A stretch of 64,000 bases of DNA from assembly GCA_030537635.1 (NCBI GenBank), contig JAUNVM010000008.1, positions 4,776-68,775 on the forward strand. Reading direction: 5' to 3'. The translations under genes were made by a program, and so were the position numbers. Source of the DNA: Flaviflexus sp. GTDB lineage: Bacteria; Actinomycetota; Actinomycetes; Actinomycetales; Actinomycetaceae. The notes under the pieces were generated by a model. It was not told the origin of the DNA, did no database searches, and saw only the letters and a program-made list of their open reading frames with translations. Below, piece by piece: positions 24,819-33,650 of this stretch. The stretch's first letter is position 1. Each line of letters begins with the position of its first letter.

Positions 24819-25625
24819 GTGACTCCCCAACCGCCGCGCGTCGCCGTCGTCGTCCCCGCCCGGGACGAGGCAGACCGCATCGCGTCAACGTTGCGTTCGG
24901 TGCGCGCGGTACCCTACGTCGATCTCATCGTTGTGGTCGATGACGGATCCACCGATGACACTCAATCCGTAGCGCGGGCCGCCGGTGTCACCGTCGTGCG
25001 CCACCCGGTCAACCGGGGCAAGGCCTCCGCCATGGAAACCGGGGCTTCTGTCGTGGCGATGCGCGATGCGGAGGGGCACACTCCCCGCCTCCTTCTCTTC
25101 CTCGACGCCGATCTTGGGGAAAGCGCCGTCGAGGCGGCCGCCCTCGTTGAGCCGGTTGCCTCCGGCGATGCCGACTGCGCGATTGCCGCCCTACCCGCCC
25201 AGGTGGGAGCCGGCGGGCACGGACTCGTCACCGGTCTCGCCCGCAAGGCCATCACCGCCATGACCGGCTTCCGGCCGAATCAGCCCCTGTCGGGGCAGCG
25301 CTGCATGACCCAGGAGGCCTTCGCCGCCGCCCGCCCGCTCGCCCGAGGATGGGGCGTGGAAACCGGCATGACCATTGACATGCTCGTCGCCGGGCTCACC
25401 CTCGTCGAGGTGCCCTGCGATCTGCATCATCGCGCCACCGGCAACGACCTGCCGGGCCACCTCCACCGCGCCTCCCAATACAAGGATGTGGCGCTTGCGG
25501 TTAATCTGCGCCGGCTGCGCGGCGTGAAGGTTCCCCACCAGTTCCGGGTTGACGGCTCGGATCAGGAGCTCGGTCAGCCCTTCCACGCTTATCGCCTGCG
25601 CGGGGTCGAGACCTCAGAAGCATAA
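24819..25625 (+). CDS. Family 2 glycosyltransferase
   Basis: A 268-residue cytoplasmic GT-A enzyme. VVVPARDEADRIASTL is the N-terminal nucleotide-sugar motif, VVDDGSTDDT and FLDADLG hold the acidic residues for UDP-sugar and metal, and GWGVETGMTIDM is the acceptor/catalytic segment, as in polyprenyl-phosphate or glucosyl-3-phosphoglycerate-type transferases. TACACT lies 6 bases before the GTG start, so it is probably leaderless. Its last 125 bases overlap, in antisense, the 3' end of the large membrane protein gene. The acceptor is unknown. Confidence 0.85.
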   Translation: MTPQPPRVAVVVPARDEADRIASTLRSVRAVPYVDLIVVVDDGSTDDTQSVARAAGVTVVRHPVNRGKASAMETGASVVAMRDAEGHTPRLLLFLDADLGESAVEAAALVEPVASGDADCAIAALPAQVGAGGHGLVTGLARKAITAMTGFRPNQPLSGQRCMTQEAFAAARPLARGWGVETGMTIDMLVAGLTLVEVPCDLHHRATGNDLPGHLHRASQYKDVALAVNLRRLRGVKVPHQFRVDGSDQELGQPFHAYRLRGVETSEA

Positions 25626-27501
25626 GCCAGGCGGGAATCTGCCCGCCGGCCACGAGGGGGATGACGATCCCAGAATCATTGATCAGCGCTCCCCCGAGGG
25701 TGATGATCGCCAGGGCGAGAGCCGCCCACACCTCCACCTCATAGCGCTCGGGATCCACCACGCCCCAGCCGATTCCCGCCCGGCGCCACCAGGCCAGGAC
25801 GCCGGCGAGGAGCGCGAGCGCCACGAGCAGCGCCGGCCACTGGGCCAGCACCTGGGAGGCCTTGCGGTACAGGGTGGCCCCGCCTTCGCCGCCCACCACA
25901 TCGTCGACGAAGCCGCCCAGGTGGGTGCGCTTGTCAATGGGTCGTAGGTAGTCGAGAATTGCAAAGCCCACCGGGACAAGGACGCCGGAGGCGGCAGCCA
26001 GGCCAAGGGCCGCCGGGCTGAGCCGACGCCCGGCGAGCAGCCAGGCGAAGAGCACAAAGGCGGGGGCCAAGACCGGCGGTCCCCCCACGTCCGCCCCCAG
26101 CGAGGGCACCCCATCAATGATGATGAGGAAGGCTCCGATGGCGAGGGTGAGGCGAGCTGCGGAGTGGCGGGACATCAGCCGGGCGATACTGGCAGCAAGC
26201 AGGATGGCGGCGGCCGCGCACACCGCGAACCCCATATTCGTCATTCCGTAGAAGCGACCGCCCTCCTGGGGCAGTGAGCCGAGTGGGGAATTGAGATACA
26301 AGGGTGAGGCGGCTGCGGCCAGCAATCCCACCACCCCGAGGTTGAGTCCCGCTACGATGGCGACCTTGGCGGCCGGTCGCGCCGCCAGCGCGTGCGCGAG
26401 AAAGGCCATGGCGGTGGCGATGAGGCCGACGAGGAACAAGAAGACTGGCACCTGGCCGGGCAGTCGATACCAGGGCAGGATCTGGGTGAGCACGCTCGCC
26501 GCCGGGGTGGCCGCTACCGCAAGCATGAGGCGGCGGCTGGACAGGCTGATGGAGAGTGCAAAGGCCGCTAACCAGGCGAGGAAGAACGGCCCCTGGGCAG
26601 CCCTCGCCCAGGCGGTGGCCCCCTCGATGTCCGGGCGGGAGCCATCCGTCACGGTGAGCGCCCGGCCGGCGCCGGGAAACTCAATGTCGACATGAGCGGC
26701 GATGGTGGGGGCCAGGTCAATTGTTTGGACGAGGCCGCGCCGGTGGGTGGAAGCCGAGGTGAGCACCCCTGACTGGCCGGAATCCATGATGATGCCGAGG
26801 GCGGCCCGATCTCGATCCGCCACCGAGGCGATGATGATGCGGGAGGTGGGCAGCTCGGCAAGCACGCGGCCCACCCGCTCATCCAGCTCCGCCATCTCCC
26901 CCTCATCGGCCCCGGGTGGGGGCCCGCTAAACCACGTCGACCACGGATCTCGCTCGGCCCGCGGGCCGTCATCGGTCACCGATCCGGCGGGCCCGCCAAG
27001 GTCGACGAGGATGAGATCGTGGGTGGGGGCGAGGTCGGCCAGCTCCTCCAAGTCGGCCACCTGGCCGCGAACCTCACCCGTGTCATCGGTGAGCGCGAGC
27101 GCGGCCTCGCCACCCGCGGCCAGCACGCTCACCCCGGACTGCGCCAACCGTTTTCCGAGCAGGCCGAGATCGGGATGGTAGGCCGCGCCAGTGCCGGTGA
27201 CCGCACCGGGCACCTGCTCGGGACTCAGCTCCCGGCACCCCCCGGCATCACCCGCCCGGGCGCCCGCACCGAGGGTGAGCCAACCATCTGCGGGACAGGT
27301 GAGAGGATAGGCTCCGCGCACGGACATCTCCCCGGTGGCCGCGTGGCTGGCAAAACGAAACAGGTGGGGGGTGGTCTCTTCGGTGATGTCCTGCCAGGAG
27401 ACCCCGGATATCCCAATGACAATGAGGGGCGGGGGCGCTGCCGTGCCCACGGGCGCGCCCACCAGCCAGGTGAGCAGCACGAGCAGCGGCAGGAATCGCA
27501 T
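25501..27501 (-). CDS. Large membrane protein with alkaline-phosphatase-like extracytoplasmic domain
   Basis: A 666-residue protein. A signal-like N-terminus precedes an outside domain (residues about 25-290) reminiscent of the alkaline phosphatase superfamily: LIVIGISGVSW, TTPHLFRFASHAATGEMSVRG, ILVDLGG, and a C-terminal GLVQTIDLAPTIAAHVDI. Roughly ten helices follow. A short basic/Pro-rich tail ends inside the region antisense to the glycosyltransferase. Similar actinobacterial proteins sit beside glycosyltransferases and are suspected of cell-envelope glycan or lipid work. Catalytic metal ligands are not complete enough to claim activity. Confidence 0.65.
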   Translation of the reverse strand: MRFLPLLVLLTWLVGAPVGTAAPPPLIVIGISGVSWQDITEETTPHLFRFASHAATGEMSVRGAYPLTCPADGWLTLGAGARAGDAGGCRELSPEQVPGAVTGTGAAYHPDLGLLGKRLAQSGVSVLAAGGEAALALTDDTGEVRGQVADLEELADLAPTHDLILVDLGGPAGSVTDDGPRAERDPWSTWFSGPPPGADEGEMAELDERVGRVLAELPTSRIIIASVADRDRAALGIIMDSGQSGVLTSASTHRRGLVQTIDLAPTIAAHVDIEFPGAGRALTVTDGSRPDIEGATAWARAAQGPFFLAWLAAFALSISLSSRRLMLAVAATPAASVLTQILPWYRLPGQVPVFLFLVGLIATAMAFLAHALAARPAAKVAIVAGLNLGVVGLLAAAASPLYLNSPLGSLPQEGGRFYGMTNMGFAVCAAAAILLAASIARLMSRHSAARLTLAIGAFLIIIDGVPSLGADVGGPPVLAPAFVLFAWLLAGRRLSPAALGLAAASGVLVPVGFAILDYLRPIDKRTHLGGFVDDVVGGEGGATLYRKASQVLAQWPALLVALALLAGVLAWWRRAGIGWGVVDPERYEVEVWAALALAIITLGGALINDSGIVIPLVAGGQIPAWLMLLRSRPRAGDKRGRADRAPDPSRQPGTGGEPSRRAAGAD

Positions 27502-27581
27502 GCCTCGATCTTACGTCCCATAATGAGCGAGGTCGCCCCGGCGGGGGTGTCGAACCCGGTGGGGCGTCTAGGATAGGGGGC

Positions 27582-28511
27582 ATGCTGTTTTCCTATCTCG
27601 GCCCCCGGGGGACCTTCACCCAGGCGGCCCTCGCCACTCTCGAGCCCAATGAGGAGGCCCACGTTCCCGCCGTGGATGTGCCGGCCGCCCTCGCCATGGT
27701 GCGCGCCGGGGAGGTCGACTACGCCGTCGTACCCATCGAGAATTCCATCGAGGGCGGGGTGAACGCCACCCTCGATACTCTCTCCCACGGGCCCTCCCTG
27801 TGGATCACGGCCGAGATCCTCGTGCCCGTCACCTTCGTTCTCGCCGCCGCCTCCGAGCGTTCCCTGGACTCGGTGCGGCGAATCGCCACCCATCCGCATG
27901 CCTGGGCCCAGTGCCGGGGCTGGATGTCAGAGCATCTTGGCGAGGTCATTCACGTGCCCGCCACCTCGACCGCGGCCGGGGCCAAGCATGTTGCCTCCGG
28001 GGACAGCGAGGTCGATGCCGTGCTCTGCTCGGCCATGTCCGCCCAGCAGTACGGACTCACCGTGCTCGCCGACGGGGTGGGCGATAACCCGGATGCGGTG
28101 ACGAGGTTTATTTGTGTCGGCGTGGCCGGCGGCCCGCTGCCCGAGCAGACCGGGGCGGACAAGACCACGCTTCAGGTTCAGCTGCCGAGCGACGAATCGG
28201 GCGCCCTGCTGTCCATGCTCGAACAGTTCGCGGTGCGCGGCGTCAACCTCTCCCGCATCGAATCCCGTCCCCTCGGCGATTCGCTGGGCCGCTACGCCTT
28301 CTCCATCGACTGCGAGGGCCATATTCTCGATGAGCGGGTGCAGGCCGCCCTCATCGGCCTCCACCGCACCTGCCCCTCCGTGCGCTTCCTCGGCTCCTAC
28401 CCCCGGGCCGATGGCAGGAAGGCCCAGCTGCGCCCCGGCACCGCGGATCAGGACTTCGCCTCAGCGCGCGACTGGATTGGCCAGATCCTCGCCTCCACCC
28501 GCGAGGATTAA
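27582..28511 (+). CDS. pheA: Prephenate dehydratase
   Basis: A 309-residue enzyme converting prephenate to phenylpyruvate in phenylalanine synthesis. The catalytic half shows FSYLGPRGTFTQAAL, VPIENSIEGGV and the TRF motif (DAVTRFICVG). A C-terminal ACT domain (GALLSMLEQFAVRGVNLS, then ESRPLGD) gives feedback inhibition by phenylalanine. No chorismate mutase domain is fused. TAGGAT lies 7 bases before the ATG. Monocistronic, convergent with the lipid kinase gene 9 bases downstream. Confidence 0.95.
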   Translation: MLFSYLGPRGTFTQAALATLEPNEEAHVPAVDVPAALAMVRAGEVDYAVVPIENSIEGGVNATLDTLSHGPSLWITAEILVPVTFVLAAASERSLDSVRRIATHPHAWAQCRGWMSEHLGEVIHVPATSTAAGAKHVASGDSEVDAVLCSAMSAQQYGLTVLADGVGDNPDAVTRFICVGVAGGPLPEQTGADKTTLQVQLPSDESGALLSMLEQFAVRGVNLSRIESRPLGDSLGRYAFSIDCEGHILDERVQAALIGLHRTCPSVRFLGSYPRADGRKAQLRPGTADQDFASARDWIGQILASTRED

Positions 28512-28520
28512 GCGCTCGGA

Positions 28521-29636
28521 TTATCGGCGGACGAGTAGGCCACCGGGTTCCACCCGGGCGGTCACCTCGGAGGCGTAGCCGAGAACATCACCATCGACCT
28601 GGATGCGCTGGGGCTGTTCGCAGCAGACCTTGACTTTGCGAATGCGGCGAAGATCGATCTTTCCGGCCTCCGGCAGAGCATCCTTGGTCACGCCCACCCC
28701 GGCCAGGCTCATGCGGCGCAGCAGATCGGCCCAGCCAACGAGGCCGCCGGTGGTGTCGAGGACAACGAGCTCGAGCCACCCGGTTTTCGGATCGGCCTCC
28801 GGGGCGAGCACCACCCCGCCGGGCAGGCGCCCGCAGTTGGCGAACATGATGGAGCGGGCCTCGAGCTCGAAGCCCTCCCCGCCGCCGGCGTGCACGGTGG
28901 CCTTGATTCGCTGGCCCCACATATTCTTCATTGCCGAGGCCACGTACGCCATCCACCCCACCTTGGATTTGAGGGCAGAATCAGCATCGCCCACCATATT
29001 GGCATCAAAGCCGAGACCGGCAATGACGGCGAAGGCGTGCTCCCCGCTCGGCACGGAGGCCGGCGGCACGTTAATCTGTTCGGCCACCACCTGGCGCTCA
29101 GCCGCCGTGAGCTCCGCGGCGGACAGGAAGCCAATGTCAATGGGGGCGGCCGCCCCGGTCAGCGCGGTCATCACCATCCCCCGCAGCGAATCGAGCGGCA
29201 GGTCGAGATTGCGGGCCAGCAGGTTGCCGGTGCCGAGGGGGATGATGCCGAGGGCGATATCGGTGCCGGCAAGCACCTGGGCAACCTGACGCACGGTGCC
29301 ATCCCCACCGGCGGCAATAACCGTGGTCGCACCCGCCTCCATCGCCTGCTTGGCCTGACCGGCCCCCGGATCCTCCTCGGTGGTCTCCAGCCACAGGCGC
29401 GCCCCCAGCCCAGCATCATCCGCGATCTCCTCAACAATCGCGCGAATCTCGGCGGCCTCCTCCTTGGTGGGATTGACGATGATAGCGATGGGGCCATGCT
29501 CGACTGCGGTGAGGCCCTCCCCCTTCGGGCGGGGGCGGAGCTTGGCGTGAACGAAACGTCGGGTGCGAATGGTGAGCACAAGCGACCAGAGGGCGACAAT
29601 AAGGGCCGCAATTGCCACGGAGGATTGCCACGTCAT
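28521..29636 (-). CDS. Diacylglycerol/sphingosine-kinase family lipid kinase
   Basis: A 371-residue protein. An N-terminal hydrophobic helix may tether it to the membrane. The kinase motif IVNPTKEEAAE, the ATP-site AAGGDGTVRQVAQVL and IPLGTGNLLARNLDLP are diagnostic of the DagK/LCB5 family, which recycles diacylglycerol to phosphatidate. A C-terminal IQVDGDVLG block closes the second domain. It is divergent from serS; TAATGT lies 7 bases before its ATG, so both genes look leaderless. Confidence 0.88.
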   Translation of the reverse strand: MTWQSSVAIAALIVALWSLVLTIRTRRFVHAKLRPRPKGEGLTAVEHGPIAIIVNPTKEEAAEIRAIVEEIADDAGLGARLWLETTEEDPGAGQAKQAMEAGATTVIAAGGDGTVRQVAQVLAGTDIALGIIPLGTGNLLARNLDLPLDSLRGMVMTALTGAAAPIDIGFLSAAELTAAERQVVAEQINVPPASVPSGEHAFAVIAGLGFDANMVGDADSALKSKVGWMAYVASAMKNMWGQRIKATVHAGGGEGFELEARSIMFANCGRLPGGVVLAPEADPKTGWLELVVLDTTGGLVGWADLLRRMSLAGVGVTKDALPEAGKIDLRRIRKVKVCCEQPQRIQVDGDVLGYASEVTARVEPGGLLVRR

Positions 29637-29671
29637 ACTCGATACATTACCTTCGGCGCTAGACTGGTGAC

Positions 29672-30919
29672 ATGATCGATATTCGCTTTGTTCGAGAACA
29701 CCCCGACACCGTCAAGGCCTCCCAGCGCGCTCGCGGTGATTCGGAGCAGGCTGTTGACAACCTCATCACTGCGGATGAGGCGCGCCGCGCCACCCTCAAG
29801 CGATCCGAGGATCTGCGCGCCGAGCAGAAGGCCGCCTCCCGCAAGGTCGGCAAGGCGAGTCCCGAGGAACGCCCCGCTCTTCTCGAACACGCCAAGGATC
29901 TCGCCAAGCAGGTCAAGGCCGCCGAGGAGGAGGCCGCTCAGGCGGCCGACACCTACGAGCAGATCGCCATGTCGATCTCCAACATCATCATCGACGGGGT
30001 GCCCTCCGGCGGCGAGGACGATTTCACGGTGCTCAAGCACGTCGGCGAGATTCCCCAGATCGAGAACGTTCGCGATCACCTGGATGTCGCCGAGTCCATT
30101 GGCGCGGTCGACATGGCCCGGGGTACGAAGGTGTCCGGCTCGCGCTTCTACTTCCTCAAGGGGATTGGCGCCCGCCTCGAGCTCGCCATGCTGACCGCCG
30201 CGGCCGACCTGGCCGAGGCCAATGGCTTCACCCTCATGACCACCCCGACCCTCGTCAAGCCGGAGGTCATGGGCGGCACCGGATTCCTCGGCGCACACGC
30301 CGACGAGGTCTACCACCTGTCCACCGACGACCTCTACCTCACCGGCACCTCCGAGGTGGCCCTTGCCGGCTACCACACCGACGAGATCATCGACGTGAGC
30401 GAGCCCAAGCGTTATGCGGGATGGTCGACGTGCTACCGGCGCGAGGCTGGCTCATACGGCAAGGACACCCGCGGCATCATCCGCGTCCACCAGTTCAACA
30501 AGGTGGAGATGTTCTCCTACTGCAAGCCCGAGGAAGCCGAGGCGGAGCACGAGCGGCTGCTCGCCTGGGAAGAGGAGATGCTCGCCAAGGTGGAGCTTCC
30601 CTACCGGGTCATCGACACCGCGGCCGGGGACCTGGGTAGCTCGGCCGCCCGCAAGTTCGACTGCGAGGCCTGGCTGCCCTCGCAGGAGCGGTGGATGGAG
30701 GTCACGTCGACCTCGAACTGCACGACCTTCCAGGCTCGCCGCCTGTCGATTCGCGAGCGCCACGAGAAGGGCACCCGCCCGGTGGCCACGCTCAATGGCA
30801 CGCTGGCCACGACCCGCTGGCTCGTCGCCATCTTCGAGAATCATCAGCGCGAGGACGGCCTGTACATCCCCCAGGGTCTCCGGGATTATCTCGGTGGCCG
30901 GGAGTTCATTCCCGCGTGA
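29672..30919 (+). CDS. serS: Seryl-tRNA synthetase
   Basis: A 415-residue class II synthetase. The N-terminal tRNA-binding arm is a long antiparallel coiled coil (residues about 25-105). Class II motif 2 is seen around [21 protein letters not shown] and motif 3 near [15 protein letters not shown]. It charges tRNA-Ser and tRNA-Sec-like molecules; three serine tRNAs are encoded within this window. TAGACT stands 6 bases before the ATG. The following HAD gene overlaps its stop. Confidence 0.96.
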   Translation: MIDIRFVREHPDTVKASQRARGDSEQAVDNLITADEARRATLKRSEDLRAEQKAASRKVGKASPEERPALLEHAKDLAKQVKAAEEEAAQAADTYEQIAMSISNIIIDGVPSGGEDDFTVLKHVGEIPQIENVRDHLDVAESIGAVDMARGTKVSGSRFYFLKGIGARLELAMLTAAADLAEANGFTLMTTPTLVKPEVMGGTGFLGAHADEVYHLSTDDLYLTGTSEVALAGYHTDEIIDVSEPKRYAGWSTCYRREAGSYGKDTRGIIRVHQFNKVEMFSYCKPEEAEAEHERLLAWEEEMLAKVELPYRVIDTAAGDLGSSAARKFDCEAWLPSQERWMEVTSTSNCTTFQARRLSIRERHEKGTRPVATLNGTLATTRWLVAIFENHQREDGLYIPQGLRDYLGGREFIPA

Positions 30920-31800
30920 GGAGCTTCCCGCGTTTCACGGCGAGCGCCCAGTTCGCCGCGCATGATGCGGCGCGGCTGCGCACCGCCCTCGACCGGCTCC
31001 CCCGGGCCGGCGAGGAGCTCATCCTCGCCCTCGATCTCGACGGCACCACCATCCGGCACGACACCTCACTCTCCGACCGGGTAGCCGAGGCGATCACGGC
31101 CCACGCCGAGGCCGGATCCCACATCATCCTCGCCACCGGTCGCGGCATTGCCGCCACGATGATCGTGGCCGAGCAGCTGGGCATGGGCGAGGGGCTGTGC
31201 GTTTGCTCCAACGGCGCGATCACACTCAGCTACCGGGACTACGATCCGGCCCACATTAGCCTCGAACGGGTGCACACCTTCGATCCGAGCCGGCAAATCG
31301 ACCGGATCAGCAGGCGCCTACCCCAGGCCGTGCTCGCTGTCGAGCCCGCCGAGGGCCCGCGCCGGGTCTCGGCGCACTTCCCCCACGGCGAGCTCATCGG
31401 GGACACGGTCGTCGTCCCGCATGAGGAGCTTGGCGGATCTGATGCCACCCGGCTCACCGTTCGGGTTCCCGACATGAGCCCCACCGAGCTCACCGAGGAA
31501 ATCGAGGCGCTCGGCCTGGACGGCGTGGAATATGCGGTGGGGTGGACGGCCTGGCTCGACATCTCCCCCGCCGGGGTATCCAAGGCGTCCGCCATGGCCG
31601 AGGTGGCCGGCGGATTCGGCCTCGGGGCACAGAACTGCCTCGCGGTGGGCGATGGTGCGAACGATGTTGAGATGCTCTCCTGGGCCGGTGCCGGCATCGC
31701 CATGGGCGACGCCTCGGACAAGGTGAAGGCCGCGGCCGATGCGGCAACCGCCTCCGTCAACGACGACGGCCTCGCCCTCGCCCTCGAATATCTCCTCTAA
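30916..31800 (+). CDS. HAD-superfamily phosphatase (Cof type)
   Basis: A 294-residue hydrolase. The nucleophile motif is [13 protein letters not shown]; motif II/III residues follow in LATGRG and KASAMAEV, and motif IV is [12 protein letters not shown]. The cap between residues about 100 and 200 is the IIB type of sugar-phosphate or flavin phosphatases. The start is a GTG whose GTGA overlaps the serS stop, so translation is probably coupled. The serS-HAD pair recurs in actinobacteria, but the substrate is unknown. Confidence 0.88.
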   Translation: MRSFPRFTASAQFAAHDAARLRTALDRLPRAGEELILALDLDGTTIRHDTSLSDRVAEAITAHAEAGSHIILATGRGIAATMIVAEQLGMGEGLCVCSNGAITLSYRDYDPAHISLERVHTFDPSRQIDRISRRLPQAVLAVEPAEGPRRVSAHFPHGELIGDTVVVPHEELGGSDATRLTVRVPDMSPTELTEEIEALGLDGVEYAVGWTAWLDISPAGVSKASAMAEVAGGFGLGAQNCLAVGDGANDVEMLSWAGAGIAMGDASDKVKAAADAATASVNDDGLALALEYLL

Positions 31801-32206
31801 CGATTCCGCCAATCCACGGCGCAGTCAGCGGGTGGCCACCACGTCCCTTCGTGGCCACGAGAATGCCCGCATACCCAGCTATCCGCGAACCCGCACGCCG
31901 CTTGGCCCCACCAGACAGCCGACCGCGGCACCGCAGAGGCGTCCCGGACATTCGCGGCCCGTAAGATGCGACCGAGCTGACACATGTCCTTGATCAAAAG
32001 TTGCCTGCAGCGCTAGACGGCATCCGGGAAGATGAGCAATGAGCTCGTGAAAACCACCTGTCCATCTTTGTTTACTTGAAGGATAAATAAGCTTGGTTTT
32101 TAGTTCATATTTTCGTCTGACAACTTTTCATCTCGGGAGAAACGCCGTAACCTTGTGGCGTGGGAGTTTTGTACTCCCTGTTCTTACATCAACCACTGGA
32201 GGAAAC
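31801..32206. other. Long leader/intergenic region before carbohydrate ABC operon
   Basis: 406 bases without a supported gene. A/T-rich DNA at 32060-32130 probably holds the operon promoter. A short hairpin, GGGAGT-TTTGT-ACTCCC (32162-32178), lies 28 bases before the ATG and could be an operator or mRNA structure. Confidence 0.45.
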
Positions 32207-33592
32207 ATGCGACGACGCATGACGAAGGCCGCAGCCGCGTTCTCGGCCCTAGCAATGCTAGCGGCCTGCTCGGGCGGCGACGCCGAAGAAAAGGACAAGC
32301 CCAGCGAGGCCAGCAAGTCGGCCGAGACTGAGGAGGCCGAGCCGGAGGAGACTGAGGAGGCCGAGGAGCCGTCCGCCGGTTCCTTCGAATACCCGGATCT
32401 ATCCGGGGAGACCCTCGACGTGGCATCCGACTGGTCAGGTGCCGAGCAGGAGAACTTCGAAGAGGTTCTCGCCAAGTTTGAGCAGGAGACCGGTGCCTCG
32501 GTGAGCTACCAGTCCCTCGGTAACAACATTGCCACCGCGCTGGGCACCCAGCTCGAGGGTGGCGGCGCGCCCGATATCGCGCTCGTCCCGCAGCCGGGCC
32601 TCATTGAGAATCTGCAGGAAAATGGTCACCTGTCGCCGCTCAATGAGACCGCTATGGCCGAGGTGGAGAAGAACTACGCCCAGACCTGGATGGACCTGTC
32701 CACCTACGACGGGGACGTGTACGGCGTATGGTTTAAGGCCGCCAATAAGTCGACGATCTGGTACAACACCGAGGTGTGGGATACGGCGGGCGTTGAGGCC
32801 CCCGAGACCTGGGAGGACTTCACCGCCGCCCTGCAGACCGTCTCCGATTCCGGCGTCCCGGCTCTCGCCGTGGGCGCGGATGTTGGCTGGCCGCTGACCG
32901 ACTGGTTCGAGAACGTCTACCTGCGCACCGCCGGTGGCGAGAAGTACGATCAGCTCGCCAAGCACGAGATCCCCTGGACCGACGACTCGGTCATCGAGGC
33001 CCTCGAGGTGATCTCCGAGGTGTGGAGCAATGACGCGCTCCTGCTTCCCAATGGCGCCCAGCGCTCCTTCCCGGAGTCCGTCTCCGCGGTCTTCGGTGAC
33101 CCGGCGGAGGCTGGCACCGTCTACGAGGGTGACTTCGTGGCCGGCACCATTGCCGATCAGACCGATGCCAAGGTGGGCGAGGACGCCAAGTACTTCCCGT
33201 GGCCGTCGATCAACGGTTCGGCCCCGGCCGTCATGGGCTCGGGCAATGCCGCGATCGCCTTCAATGACGACGAAGCCACCATGGCCCTCATGGCCTATCT
33301 GGCATCGCCGGATGCCGCGAACATCTGGATCGCCAAGGGCGGCTTCACCTCCCCGAACCAGAATGCGGACATGACGCTGTACCCGGATGACATCTCGCTG
33401 CAGATCGCCGAGGACCTCGTCAATGCGGAAACCTTCCGCTTCGACCTGTCCGACCTGGCTCCCTCCGCCTTCGGCGGCACCGAGGGTGAGGGCATGTGGC
33501 AGCTGCTCATCGACTTCTACGAGAACCCCGACGACGTTGAGGGTATCGCGCAGAAGCTCGAGGACGCCGCTACCGCTGCTTACGGTAACTAA
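32207..33592 (+). CDS. Carbohydrate ABC transporter substrate-binding lipoprotein
   Basis: A 461-residue family 1 solute-binding lipoprotein. The lipobox is LAACSGG, followed by an acidic linker made of Glu, Ala and Thr that spaces the domain from the membrane. The ligand domain starts near LDVASDWSGAEQENFEEVL and shows GGAPDIALVPQPG, AANKSTIWYNTEVW and SGNAAIAFNDDE, resembling alpha-glucoside binding proteins (AglE-like). GGAGG sits 6 bases before the ATG at 32207. A hairpin directly after the stop probably limits read-through to the permease genes. Confidence 0.9.
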   Translation: MRRRMTKAAAAFSALAMLAACSGGDAEEKDKPSEASKSAETEEAEPEETEEAEEPSAGSFEYPDLSGETLDVASDWSGAEQENFEEVLAKFEQETGASVSYQSLGNNIATALGTQLEGGGAPDIALVPQPGLIENLQENGHLSPLNETAMAEVEKNYAQTWMDLSTYDGDVYGVWFKAANKSTIWYNTEVWDTAGVEAPETWEDFTAALQTVSDSGVPALAVGADVGWPLTDWFENVYLRTAGGEKYDQLAKHEIPWTDDSVIEALEVISEVWSNDALLLPNGAQRSFPESVSAVFGDPAEAGTVYEGDFVAGTIADQTDAKVGEDAKYFPWPSINGSAPAVMGSGNAAIAFNDDEATMALMAYLASPDAANIWIAKGGFTSPNQNADMTLYPDDISLQIAEDLVNAETFRFDLSDLAPSAFGGTEGEGMWQLLIDFYENPDDVEGIAQKLEDAATAAYGN

Positions 33593-33598
33593 TCCTTC

Positions 33599-33627
33599 AG
33601 GGGGCGGGGCGCATGCCTCGCCCCCTT
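33599..33627 (+). terminator. Intra-operon hairpin (attenuator or 3' stabiliser)
   Basis: A 12-bp stem (33599-33610 with 33615-33626, one G-T pair) and a 4-base loop, then TTATC. It lies 7 bases after the binding-protein stop and 24 before the permease start, the usual place for raising binding-protein mRNA over permease mRNA. Confidence 0.8.
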
Positions 33628-33650
33628 ATCTCTCACCCCTTCGCATCATC

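Noticed and set aside
23229..24830. Open minus-strand frame of over 500 codons across the rhodanese and DUF5926 genes
   Set aside because: It is the antisense shadow of two well-supported genes and has no domain or ribosome site of its own. The same applies to the minus frame at 38026-39708 and the plus frame at 50866-51954.
32093..32206. Upstream extension of the sugar-binding lipoprotein
   Set aside because: The first 38 codons do not resemble a signal peptide, while GGAGG and a normal lipoprotein leader mark the ATG at 32207.
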